Source: Massilia antarctica
Lineage (GTDB): Bacteria; Pseudomonadota; Gammaproteobacteria; Burkholderiales; Burkholderiaceae_D
DNA: 64,000 bases
NCBI RefSeq assembly: GCF_015689335.1
Contig: NZ_CP065053.1
Span: 806,001 to 870,000 of the forward strand
Direction of reading: 5' to 3'
Shown: in pieces, positions 36,581 through 44,952 of the stretch
How positions within the stretch are numbered: position 1 is the first letter of the stretch
Layout: the number at the start of each line of letters is the position of its first letter
Notes under the pieces: generated by a model
What the model was told of the DNA's origin: nothing
Database searches by the model: none
What the model saw: the letters and a program-made list of their open reading frames with translations, nothing else
Made by a program: the position numbers and the translations under genes

Positions 36581-37342
36581 ATGACCATCGACCTCCGATG
36601 CGACGAGCACGATATGCGAAAAATCGAATCGCTTTTACTCGACCACGACATCGCGCGGAGTGACTTCCGGGGCGAACTGTATGACTGGCTGGGAAACAGC
36701 TTCGATGGCGTCTGGCTGGAACTAAAAGGCCGCCAACCGGTCAGACTGAATACCGAAACGAGCGCGCGCCTTTTTATGATACCGGACAGGTCAACGGTAA
36801 GAGTACTCAACGTGAACGAGGATGGCAACGCACCGGCGGGCACGAAAATCCATTTCGTCAACTCCTTCGTCCCGGACGACGAGCAAAACAGCGTCGTTGT
36901 CTTCTCCCTGGAAAAAACGCCTGGCGTTTGGTCCGCCGCTTTGCATATCGGAAGGATGAAGCTGCGCCCGGATGCACCAGCCAGACTTTGCACCGTTGCG
37001 TTTGGCATGATGGCGGTCACCGCCTACCGTCTCGGCTTCGATCATATCCAGCTCTACGCCGCAGGACGGGGACCTCTGCACCAGACCGATCCCGACGCGT
37101 ATATCGGGTATCGCGTCTGGCCTAAATTCGGTTTCGACGCGCCTGTGAACGCCGCCGAAATGAGCGGGCATCCCCTTGCGTCGATGCATGGGTTGCGCAC
37201 GGTACAGGAGGTCCTCGCTCGCACCCCGCAGTGGTGGGACGCCTGCGGCAGTGGGCGTCCGATGCAGTTTGATGTAAGCCCGACCAGTCGATCGTGGTCG
37301 ATTTTGATAAACTATCTTTGGACGACCCTGGCGGATTTTTGA
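36581..37342 (+). CDS. Hypothetical protein with acetyltransferase-like C-terminal segment
   Basis: 253 residues. No domain recognised with certainty. Residues of about 138-190 (FGMMAVTAYRLGFDHIQLYAAGRG, then GYRVWPKFGFDAP) follow the order of GNAT motifs A and B, though without the R-G-x-G/A loop. Base composition is clearly lower in GC than the flanking genes. It is followed 44 bases later by a 90-residue protein. The pair looks like an accessory, possibly toxin/immunity-like unit; this is inference only. Confidence 0.6.
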   Translation: MTIDLRCDEHDMRKIESLLLDHDIARSDFRGELYDWLGNSFDGVWLELKGRQPVRLNTETSARLFMIPDRSTVRVLNVNEDGNAPAGTKIHFVNSFVPDDEQNSVVVFSLEKTPGVWSAALHIGRMKLRPDAPARLCTVAFGMMAVTAYRLGFDHIQLYAAGRGPLHQTDPDAYIGYRVWPKFGFDAPVNAAEMSGHPLASMHGLRTVQEVLARTPQWWDACGSGRPMQFDVSPTSRSWSILINYLWTTLADF

Positions 37343-37386
37343 CCACCGTTGCAATCACCAAAGCAATCATACTTGAGGTGAACACC

Positions 37387-37659
37387 ATGACATCACTTAC
37401 CAAAGCGCAAGCAGACCAGCTCGCAAAGTACCGGCGTGCATCGGACGAACTGCGAAAAAAAATCGCTGCCACAGCGGTCCGCGATGAGAACGAAATTCTT
37501 CCGGAGAACGGCATCTTTCACTTCCCGCGCTGCAGGCCGTTGACCTCCGAGCAGGCCTTCGCCCTGTTCGGAAAATCAGAGTTTTCCGACAGCGTGCTTC
37601 GAGAGATTGCCGACAACGGCGTCCGGCATCGGCGCGCGACAAGCACCGCCAGCGAGTAA
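37387..37659 (+). CDS. Hypothetical small protein
   Basis: 90 residues starting MTSLTKAQADQLAKYRRASDELRKKIA, a charged amphipathic helix, followed by a proline-containing centre (LPENGIFHFPRCRPL) and another helix. GAGGTGAA precedes the ATG. Same strand as and probably co-transcribed with the gene at 36581. No family recognised. Confidence 0.6.
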   Translation: MTSLTKAQADQLAKYRRASDELRKKIAATAVRDENEILPENGIFHFPRCRPLTSEQAFALFGKSEFSDSVLREIADNGVRHRRATSTASE

Positions 37660-37787
37660 TTGCTGATGTCCCGTGCTCGGCAGCATCGAATGCCGCGCGG
37701 GCTCATCCGCATGCCAATGCGATGCCGAAACTATTCATCCCGAAATAAATTCATCCTGGATAAGCCGCGCAGCCGGCGTGAACGCTA

Positions 37788-38342
37788 CTACTCCGGCAAC
37801 GGCGCCGCCGTCGATACCGGCGCCGCGGTCTGTGCCGCGTTCATCACCATCGCCAAAAAAGTGTAGTACCCGTTGATCCCCATCAAATCGACCACGCCTT
37901 TTTCGCCGAACAGCGCCAGCGCGTTGGCATAGGTCACATCGCTGACCCGCTTGTTCCTGTGCAGCTCCACGCAAAAATCGTACACCAGCGCTTCATCGAC
38001 CAGCATCGCCGGCGACTTGCGGCGCTGCGCAATGGCCGCGACGATACCCGCCTCGATCCCGCTGCGCTCGGCAATCGGCGCGTGGATCGCCCACTCGACC
38101 TGCTGGTCCCACTCGCGCGCCGTCACCAGAATCGCGATTTCCGACAGGCGCGTGCCGATCGCGCTGCGGTAGCGCAGGTACTCGCCCATGCGCTGCGCGC
38201 TCTCCATCAGCTCCGGGCTGCGCAGCAGCGGCACGAACGGCCCGTACAGCGCCCCGCGCGGGCCGTCGATGATGGCTTGGGCGACGGCCTGCTGCTGCGG
38301 CGCGAGCTGCTCGAAGGGGATGGGGCCTAGTCTTTCTCTCAT
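37788..38342 (-). CDS. Carboxymuconolactone decarboxylase-like protein (AhpD fold)
   Basis: 184 residues from the ATG at 38342 (a TTG sits one codon upstream). CMD family helical fold with RYRSAIGTRLSEIAILVTAREW and QQVEWAIHAPIAERSGIE, lacking the CxxC of peroxidase-type AhpD. The C-terminal segment VDLMGINGYYTFLAMVMNAAQT is nearly repeated in a gene fragment at 40402-40548, and the 5' end in another at 40611-40743. The substrate is unknown. Confidence 0.88.
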   Translation of the reverse strand: MRERLGPIPFEQLAPQQQAVAQAIIDGPRGALYGPFVPLLRSPELMESAQRMGEYLRYRSAIGTRLSEIAILVTAREWDQQVEWAIHAPIAERSGIEAGIVAAIAQRRKSPAMLVDEALVYDFCVELHRNKRVSDVTYANALALFGEKGVVDLMGINGYYTFLAMVMNAAQTAAPVSTAAPLPE

Positions 38343-38588
38343 CAAAGAATGTTCCCAAAGGCGGAAATATTTCGCAAATGCATAGCAAAATTGATTTTAA
38401 ATTCATCGTACTTTGTTTTGCTTTTTCGAGGTGTGCAGATTCATGAAAAAATTTCGCGGCCCCCGAAAATGTGTGTTCATGGCGACGCTATACTGGACTC
38501 AGTGGCTCCGGCCGAACACCTCGCTGCCGGACCACCAGCTTCCAAGTGCAATGGATCTCGATGACAAAAATACTGAGGAGATATTGAG

Positions 38589-39680
38589 ATGTCGAAAACG
38601 GCAAAGGCGATATGGGGCGGTATTCTGATGTTGGCGGCAGGCGGGGCATCTGCCCAGTCGTCGGTAACAATCGGTGGATTGGTCGATCAGTATGTTGGAT
38701 CGTTGCAGTATAGCGGTGAACCTGCACGCCGCACGGTGGTGCAAAATGGCGGCATGTCGACCTCGTGGTTTGGCTTTCGCGGCGTCGAGGATCTGGGCGG
38801 CGGCCTGAAAGCCGAGTTCATGCTCAACGGCTTCTTCCTTGCCGACACCGGCGCCTCGGGACGCTTCGGCGGCGACAACCTGTTCTCGCGCGACGCCTTC
38901 CTCGCGCTGTCGGGCAGTTTCGGAAAAATCACGGTGGGGCGCACCAGCGCGCCGAGTTTCCTGCCTGCCGTGCTATTTAACCCCTTCGGCGATTCCTTCC
39001 AGTTTTCCCCGCTGATCCTGCACACCTACGTGCCGACCGGAACTGTCGGTGCGCGCAAATGGGTCGCCACCACGGCTGGCGATAGCGGCTGGAGCAACCA
39101 GATCCAGTATTCCACGCCTGTGGTGAATAACTTCCAGTTCAATTTCTATTATGCGCCGGGCGAGCAAGCCGGCAAGAGCAGCAACAAGAACGTCGCAGTC
39201 AACGCTTACTACAATAATGGTCCGCTCGGCTTGACCGCGGTCTACCATACCGTGCGGGTGAGTAATCCGAATGGCGGCCTGCCGATCCTCGACGCCACCA
39301 AAGCGCCAAACGATTACAGCAGCATCGAAAAGCAAACCGGCTTCTACCTGGGTGCACGCTACGATTTTTCGGTGCTTAAGGCATTCGTCACTTACCGAAA
39401 AAACAATGACGATGCCGCCGCCGCCCGCGAGATGGACGACAAGACATTTACCTTGGGGGCAAGCGTGCCGACCGCCAGCGGCGCCATCCTGGTCGGCTAT
39501 GCCAATACCGAACGTGGCGGCAACTTGCTCGCGGCAGACCTCAAACGCGATACGCTCAGTGTCGGGTACGACCACAACCTGTCCAAGCGCACCGACTTAT
39601 ACACGATCTTCATGTCCGACAAGATCACCGCATCGTCGCGTGCCCGCAGCTTCGCGGCCGGGGTACGCCACCGGTTCTGA
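38589..39680 (+). CDS. Gram-negative general porin
   Basis: 363 residues with a signal peptide (1-22, ending ASAQ). Porin_4/OmpC-like trimeric barrel of the betaproteobacterial type: SSVTIGGLVDQYVG at the start, SWFGFRGVEDLGGGLKAEFMLNG, the FGKITVGR segment, and a terminal Phe (GVRHRF) required for barrel assembly. GAGGAGA precedes the ATG. The 246-base gap upstream is AT-rich and may hold a TATACT -10 at 38489-38494, without a clear -35. Confidence 0.94.
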   Translation: MSKTAKAIWGGILMLAAGGASAQSSVTIGGLVDQYVGSLQYSGEPARRTVVQNGGMSTSWFGFRGVEDLGGGLKAEFMLNGFFLADTGASGRFGGDNLFSRDAFLALSGSFGKITVGRTSAPSFLPAVLFNPFGDSFQFSPLILHTYVPTGTVGARKWVATTAGDSGWSNQIQYSTPVVNNFQFNFYYAPGEQAGKSSNKNVAVNAYYNNGPLGLTAVYHTVRVSNPNGGLPILDATKAPNDYSSIEKQTGFYLGARYDFSVLKAFVTYRKNNDDAAAAREMDDKTFTLGASVPTASGAILVGYANTERGGNLLAADLKRDTLSVGYDHNLSKRTDLYTIFMSDKITASSRARSFAAGVRHRF

Positions 39681-39724
39681 GTTGGGTGTGGAGCACGGCG
39701 GGGGACCGCCGTGCTGGGATTGCC

Positions 39725-40180
39725 TTATTTGTAGATGCCGCAAGCGATCAGGATATCGTCGACCTTTTCAATATAGGCCGACTTCGGTTGCAGCGCTCCC
39801 GTTTGCGGATGGGGCCAGACGAAATCGACCCAGCCGCTGCCTTTCTGTTGTGCCACATCGATGTAGCTCTTGACGGTGCGCACACCATTCTGGTCTTTCA
39901 CTTCATACATATTGCGGCCAATAATTTTTGGATTGGGGCTGGCCAGGTTGATGCCCTTCATGTCGTAGGCAAAGATATACAGGCTGCCGTCGACGAACTT
40001 CCCTTTGGGGTCATTGAATGCGGCTATAGCTTTTTCACGGCCCACTTCCTTGTAATACGCAACCCCTTTTTTTACCATGGCGATTGCTTCCTCCGGCGTG
40101 CGTTTCTCTTCCGCGGCGGCGCCGGCTTGCATGCCGATGGCAAGAACAAACATCGCTAACGCTTTGAAAAAAATCTTCAT
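39725..40180 (-). CDS. Periplasmic single-cache domain protein
   Basis: 151 residues: signal peptide (1-23, ending AAAE), then a single cache domain with AIAMVKKGVAYYKEVGREKAI, GSLYIFAYDMKGINLASPNPKIIGRN and GSGWVDFVWPHP. Such proteins bind small ligands and may act with chemoreceptors. It is a paralogue of the protein at 47892. GGAGGGGG precedes the ATG. Confidence 0.88.
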   Translation of the reverse strand: MKIFFKALAMFVLAIGMQAGAAAEEKRTPEEAIAMVKKGVAYYKEVGREKAIAAFNDPKGKFVDGSLYIFAYDMKGINLASPNPKIIGRNMYEVKDQNGVRTVKSYIDVAQQKGSGWVDFVWPHPQTGALQPKSAYIEKVDDILIACGIYK

Positions 40181-40328
40181 AATGCCCCCTCCGGTTTGGC
40201 GTCATGGAGCCCGATTCTGGCCCGGTGAACCTTGCAGGTTCTCATTAATATTAGCAGCTTTTTTTACTAGAAACGACGGGCAACAGCGATTTGTCCGTCC
40301 GGTGCGACAGCAATCCCCTACCCAATGA

Positions 40329-40406
40329 CAGCAGCGCCGCCGCGACCAAGCCCTGGGCCTGGTGCCTTGCGCCGTCACGCTCGATAGCGAACTGGTGGCG
40401 CACCTA
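40329..40406 (+). pseudogene. Fragment of a relative of the small protein at 34287
   Basis: Translated in the right frame, this stretch reads RRRDQALGLVPCAVTLDSELVAHL, aligning with KRDQALGLVPFAVKLNSDLVLQL of the protein at 34287. There is no start, and an in-frame stop lies just before it (40326-40328). It is a remnant fused at about 40402 to a fragment of a different gene. Confidence 0.75.
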
Positions 40407-40548
40407 TTTGGCGGCGCTGAAACGCGTCGGCGGGCAGGGCGTCATTGACCTGGCAGGCATCAACGGCTACTACACCTTTCTGGCGACGACGATGAATGCG
40501 GCGCGGACGGCTGTCCCAGTGTCGCCTGCCAAGCCGTTACCTGAGTAG
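40402..40548 (+). pseudogene. 3' fragment of a carboxymuconolactone decarboxylase-like gene
   Basis: Encodes TYLAALKRVGGQGVIDLAG followed by a GYYTFLATTMNAARTAVPV segment and PLPE-stop. It matches the last 48 or so residues of the gene at 37788. The frame upstream is unrelated (it is the fragment of the small-protein gene), so this cannot be a working gene. It is on the opposite strand to the 5' fragment at 40611-40743. Confidence 0.8.
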
Positions 40549-40610
40549 ACCTCCTTGCGCTTGGACTGGGAGCGACGGTCGCCAAGTAAATCATGTATTG
40601 ATGGCCCGTC

Positions 40611-40743
40611 TATTATCAGCTCCGGGCTGCGCAGCAGCGGCACGAACGGCCCGTACAGCGCCCCCCGCGGGCCGTCGATGCGCCGCCGCCTGCTGCGCGG
40701 CCGTTAATTGTTCCGCAGCCATCGGCCCGAGTCGGTCGATCAT
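40611..40743 (-). pseudogene. 5' fragment of a carboxymuconolactone decarboxylase-like gene
   Basis: Starts MIDRLGPMAAEQLTAAQQAA, like the 5' end of the gene at 37788, then loses frame through a short deletion. The following 60 bases (about 40617-40680) are almost identical in DNA to 38209-38272. Homology stops near 40611. Together with the piece at 40402-40548 it shows a duplicated copy that was broken and partly inverted. Confidence 0.8.
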
Positions 40744-40875
40744 GGTGCTTGCCTTTCCTCTGTTGCGTTTATTGCCGCAGGTAAAAATATTCGCACAGCC
40801 CGGGGGATAAATCAAAAGAAGCGGGACGTTCTCAGCTTATTGTCAAGCATCAACAATTTCAGCGACGAGGAAGCC

Positions 40876-42198
40876 ATGAGTCACATGATGCACCGTAATC
40901 TCCGGCAAATCCCGCCGGTTGCCGTCAGCGCCCAGGGAATGCTGGTGCGCGACAGCGAGGGGAAGACCTATATCGATGCCTGCGGCGGCGCGGCGGTGTC
41001 CTCGCTCGGCCACGGCCATCCGGACATCCTGAGCGCGATGCACCGCCAGATCGACCGCAACGCCTACGCCCACACCGCCTTCTTCACCACCGACGTGGCC
41101 GAGGAACTGGCCGACCGCCTGGCCGCCGGCGCGCCCGAAGGCTTGAGCGAAGTGTACCTCGTCTCGGGCGGCTCGGAAGCGATGGAAACGGCGATGAAGC
41201 TGGCGCGCCAGTATTTCGTCGAAACCGGCCAGACCCAGCGCACCAAGTTCATCGCGCGCCGCCAGAGCTACCACGGCAACACCCTCGGTGCGCTGGCGGT
41301 CGGCGGCAACGAGTGGCGGCGCCGCCATTTCGCGCCCCTGCTGATCGACGTGGCGAGGGTGGCGCCCTGCTATGAATACCGCGACCGCCGCCCGGACCAG
41401 ACCCAGGACCAGTACACCGGCGCCCTGCTGCGCGAACTCGACGAGCAGATTCATGCGGCCGGTCCGCACAACATCATCGCCTTCGTGGCCGAGCCGGTGG
41501 TGGGCGCGACCGGCGGCGCGATTCCGCCCACGCCGGGCTACTTTCGCGGCGTGCGCAGCCTGTGCGACCGCTACGGCATCCTGTTCATCGCCGATGAAGT
41601 CATGTGCGGCATGGGCCGCACCGGCACCATGTATTCGATCGAGCAGGATGGGGTCGCGCCCGACATCATCACCATCGCCAAGGGACTCGGGGCCGGCTAC
41701 CAGCCGATCGGCGCGGTGCTGGCCCAGCGCGCCCTGGTCGACCAGCTGCGCAAGGGCAGCGGCGCGTTCCAGCATGGGCACACCTACATCGGCCATCCGG
41801 TGGCCGCCGCCGCCGCGCTGGCGGTGCAAAAGGTGATCGAGCGCGACGACCTGCTAGCCGCGGTGCGGCTGCGCGGCGAATCGCTGCGGCGCATGCTGCA
41901 GGCCGAATTCGGATCGCACCCGAACGTGGGCGACATCCGCGGACGCGGCCTGCTGCTCGCGCTCGAACTGGTGAAGGAGCGCGACAGCAAGCAGCCGTTC
42001 GAACCGGCGCGCAAGCTGCACGCGGCGGTCAAGAACAAGGCCATGGCCAATGGCTTGATGGTGTACCCGATGGGCGGCACCATCGATGGCGTGCACGGCG
42101 ACCATATCCTGCTGGCGCCGCCGTTCATCGCGACCGAAGCGGACCTGTCGGAAATCGTCTCGCGCCTGTCGGACGCCATCGCCGCCGCGCTCGACTGA
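40876..42198 (+). CDS. Class III (ornithine/acetylornithine-type) PLP aminotransferase
   Basis: 440 residues. The PLP lysine is in TIAKGLGAGYQPIGAVL, with the class III signature IADEVMCGMGRTG about 30 residues before it and VSGGSEAMETAMKLARQY for phosphate binding. GAGGAA precedes the ATG. The family moves an omega- or beta-amino group to a 2-oxo acid. It faces a gene set with a KamA-like aminomutase, an MFS transporter and an FAH-family hydrolase; a shared catabolic route is possible. Confidence 0.93.
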   Translation: MSHMMHRNLRQIPPVAVSAQGMLVRDSEGKTYIDACGGAAVSSLGHGHPDILSAMHRQIDRNAYAHTAFFTTDVAEELADRLAAGAPEGLSEVYLVSGGSEAMETAMKLARQYFVETGQTQRTKFIARRQSYHGNTLGALAVGGNEWRRRHFAPLLIDVARVAPCYEYRDRRPDQTQDQYTGALLRELDEQIHAAGPHNIIAFVAEPVVGATGGAIPPTPGYFRGVRSLCDRYGILFIADEVMCGMGRTGTMYSIEQDGVAPDIITIAKGLGAGYQPIGAVLAQRALVDQLRKGSGAFQHGHTYIGHPVAAAAALAVQKVIERDDLLAAVRLRGESLRRMLQAEFGSHPNVGDIRGRGLLLALELVKERDSKQPFEPARKLHAAVKNKAMANGLMVYPMGGTIDGVHGDHILLAPPFIATEADLSEIVSRLSDAIAAALD

Positions 42199-42242
42199 CA
42201 TGCCCCGCGTCCGCGACGGCGCCGGTCCGCTCCACGGCCAGC

Positions 42243-43820
42243 CTAGTTGGCCGGCGTCTTGACGATCAGGTCGACGATGGTCCACGAAAAGTCGGAACGC
42301 AAGGTGCCGCTGAACACCGGATCGGTAATGCTCATGTAAAAGTCGCTGGCGTACGGCATGATGGGTTTCGGCGCCGGCGCGTAGGCCGCCATGTTGTGGC
42401 ACGTCATGCAGTTCGACTGCATCCCGGTATTGGCATTGATCGTGCCATTGATCGGACGGCTGATGCCGGCAAACACATCCGGCCCGAAACTGGCTTCCAG
42501 ATACGGGTTGTAGCCGTACACGGGCGCGCCGACATTCTTGCCGCCGGTGATAGGCTGCGCCGGCGAGACTGTCGAATACGCCAGCGCCATCGCATAGTGG
42601 CGCGCCGCGCCGTCCAGATACGCCAGCGGACGCGCGCCGGCGATGGCGGAGGAACTGGGGGCGAACGGACGGTCGGCATTGGCCGACCACCAGAAAGTTT
42701 GCCAGGTCCACATCTTGTCTTCGCGCGAGGTGACGTGCATGCCGATCAGGATCGCGATGTCGCCGGCCGACACCGGCTTGCGCAGCTGGGCAGACAGAAA
42801 GGCCGCATTCTCGGCGCTGATCCGGCTATGGATAAAGTCGTTCAGATAGAAGGTGTTGGCCGGTGTGCGGTTGTTGCAGCCGGGATCGTTGCTATTGCCG
42901 CCGCTGCCGATCGGCCGGCTGATGTCCACATACACGCAGCTGTTCCAGTCCACTTCGCCAAAGCCGCTGTCCGGCTTGGCGGCAGCGGGACCGGGCCAGC
43001 CCGGGAAGCTGTAGATGCCGCGCGCCACGTTCTTGGGAATGATTTTGAACACCGGCTTGATCACGATCGCGTTCGATGGAAAGTTCGGCAACTCCGTGTA
43101 GCCGTTCGCCATCAGCTGCTTGAGCGTGCTTTCATAAAACAAGCGGTTGGCGATCGCATGCTGGGCGGCCGGCGGATTGTAGGCCACCGACACCAGGATC
43201 GCCGTGTCGGGGGCGCCCGCGAGACGGGCCGCGCTGACCATGCTGGCGCGCGCCTGGTGGCCATGCTGGAACTGGCGCGGCAGGTGCAGGTCCAGGGCCA
43301 GCCGCGCCATCGGGCTACCCTTGCCGTCCTCGCGCAGGCGCTCGGGCGCGCTGCGAAAGATGATGTTCGACGGCGCGGTCCAGGTTTCGAAGGCGCGCAC
43401 CACCACCCCGTCAACCATGCCGACCGGCTGGGTCAGCCCAGCCCACAATCCCCATGCGTGCTGCTGGATCTGGCTGTCGGCGCCGCCGAAAATCCATTGA
43501 TTGAGCTCAGTCTCGGGCTTGGGAAACACAAACGCCGGATTGGGACGCGGCAGGTCCGGCAGGCACACCAGGTTACCGTCGATATTGCCGATGTCGCCGT
43601 ACTGGCGGGTCGCGTTCAGGCAGGCGTCGAGCTTGTCGAGGATGGTCGATTGCTGGGCACCACTGAGCTTTTTGCAGTTGGCCCTGAGCAGGTCGCCGAT
43701 GACTAAAGTGTTACTGCAGGAAAGTTGATAGCTGCCGTTGGGAATGGTCTGGGCGGTGGCGGGCAGTGTTGCAGCCCAGCTTGCCAGGGCGAGCAGGAGG
43801 GGGGTGCGATAGCTGGTCAT
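42243..43820 (-). CDS. Exported protein with N-terminal CVNH lectin domain and C-terminal CxxCH haem site
   Basis: 525 residues: signal peptide (1-23, ending ATAQ); residues of about 24-90 match the cyanovirin-N homology fold (PNGSYQLSCSN, ILDKLDACL, GDIGNIDGNLVC, with paired Cys). The rest is a large domain of unknown family, rich in aromatic residues. A single haem c motif, CMTCH, lies at 471-475. It is presumably periplasmic or secreted. The combination of a glycan-binding fold and a monohaem motif is unusual. Downstream of, but 213 bases from, the FAH-family gene on the same strand. Confidence 0.75.
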   Translation of the reverse strand: MTSYRTPLLLALASWAATLPATAQTIPNGSYQLSCSNTLVIGDLLRANCKKLSGAQQSTILDKLDACLNATRQYGDIGNIDGNLVCLPDLPRPNPAFVFPKPETELNQWIFGGADSQIQQHAWGLWAGLTQPVGMVDGVVVRAFETWTAPSNIIFRSAPERLREDGKGSPMARLALDLHLPRQFQHGHQARASMVSAARLAGAPDTAILVSVAYNPPAAQHAIANRLFYESTLKQLMANGYTELPNFPSNAIVIKPVFKIIPKNVARGIYSFPGWPGPAAAKPDSGFGEVDWNSCVYVDISRPIGSGGNSNDPGCNNRTPANTFYLNDFIHSRISAENAAFLSAQLRKPVSAGDIAILIGMHVTSREDKMWTWQTFWWSANADRPFAPSSSAIAGARPLAYLDGAARHYAMALAYSTVSPAQPITGGKNVGAPVYGYNPYLEASFGPDVFAGISRPINGTINANTGMQSNCMTCHNMAAYAPAPKPIMPYASDFYMSITDPVFSGTLRSDFSWTIVDLIVKTPAN

Positions 43821-44033
43821 GGTCTCTTTCTTCTATCGATGGAAAGGAGAGGGGGACCCGCATGGCGCAAACTGGATCATGCAGGCCGGCAGCCGGTTTT
43901 CCGGCGTGCTGGTCTGCATGGTGTGCCTTTATTGGCAACAGAATCTAAGGAAAAGTCATGCGTTTGCGAAGCTATGCATTCGCACAATAAAGATACCGCC
44001 TTGGCGCCTCGCCCAAGCGCGGCGCTGGCGTGA

Positions 44034-44882
44034 TCAGCCGGCCCAGGCGATCACGTCCTGCTGCTGCTCACCGATGCCGGCGATGCCCAGGCGCAAAGTG
44101 TCGCCTTTTTTCAGGAAACGCTGCGGGCTGCGCGCCATGCCCACACCAGGCGGGGTGCCGGTGGCGATGATGTCGCCCGGTTCCAAGGTCATGAAGCGCG
44201 ACAGGTAGCTGACGATCTGAGCCACGGTAAAGATCATGGTCTCGGTGCAGCCGGTCTGCATGCGCTTGCCGTTCAGTTCCAGGTACAGGTCGAGCCGCTG
44301 GACGTCGATCACTTCATCGCGCGTGACCAGCCACGGGCCGACCGGGCCGAAGGTGTCGCAACCCTTGCCCTTGTCCCACTGCGGGCCGCGTTCGAGCTGG
44401 AAGGAGCGCTCCGAGATGTCGTTGACGACGCAGTAGCCGGCCACGTAATTGAGCGCCTCTTCTTCCGTCACGTATTGCGCGCGGGTGCCGATCACCACGC
44501 CCAGTTCGACTTCCCAGTCGGTCTTTTTGGAACCCTGCGGCAGCATCACCGGGTCGTCCGGGCCGGACAGGCAACTGATCGCCTTCATGAACACGATCGG
44601 TTCAAGCGGCGGGGTGGCCCCGGTTTCGGCGGCGTGGTCGGCGTAATTGAGGCCGATGCCGATGAATTTGCCCACGCCCTTGAGCGGCACACCAAGGCGC
44701 GGATTGCCGCGCACCAGCGGCAGGGTTTTGTAATCGATCTTGGCCAGCTTGCGCAGCGCCTTGTCGGACAGGAGCGAGGCATCGATATCGGCCACCACGC
44801 CGGACAGGTCGCGCAGGCGGCCTTCTTCATCGAACAAGCCGGGTTTTTCCTTGCCGGGACGGCCGTAACGAACCAGTTTCAT
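44034..44882 (-). CDS. Fumarylacetoacetate hydrolase family protein
   Basis: 282 residues from MKLVRYG. FAH fold with IGIGLNYADHAAETG, the metal ligands in DWEVELGVVIG (Glu-x-Glu) and the Asp in CVVNDISERSFQLE, and GDIIATGTPPGVGM at the end. Members hydrolyse, decarboxylate or hydrate 2,4-diketo or 2-oxo acids. It lies 71 bases after the MFS gene on the same strand. Confidence 0.93.
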   Translation of the reverse strand: MKLVRYGRPGKEKPGLFDEEGRLRDLSGVVADIDASLLSDKALRKLAKIDYKTLPLVRGNPRLGVPLKGVGKFIGIGLNYADHAAETGATPPLEPIVFMKAISCLSGPDDPVMLPQGSKKTDWEVELGVVIGTRAQYVTEEEALNYVAGYCVVNDISERSFQLERGPQWDKGKGCDTFGPVGPWLVTRDEVIDVQRLDLYLELNGKRMQTGCTETMIFTVAQIVSYLSRFMTLEPGDIIATGTPPGVGMARSPQRFLKKGDTLRLGIAGIGEQQQDVIAWAG

Positions 44883-44952
44883 TTTGTATTCTTTCAAAGG
44901 GGACAGGCGTAAAGTCGCCCGCGATTGTAGCGCAGGCGGGGCGGTCCGTCCC

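Noticed and set aside
40291-40548. 85-residue plus-strand open frame as a gene
   Set aside because: Its 5' half is out-of-frame sequence from a different gene fragment; only the 3' half matches a protein, so it is a fused remnant.
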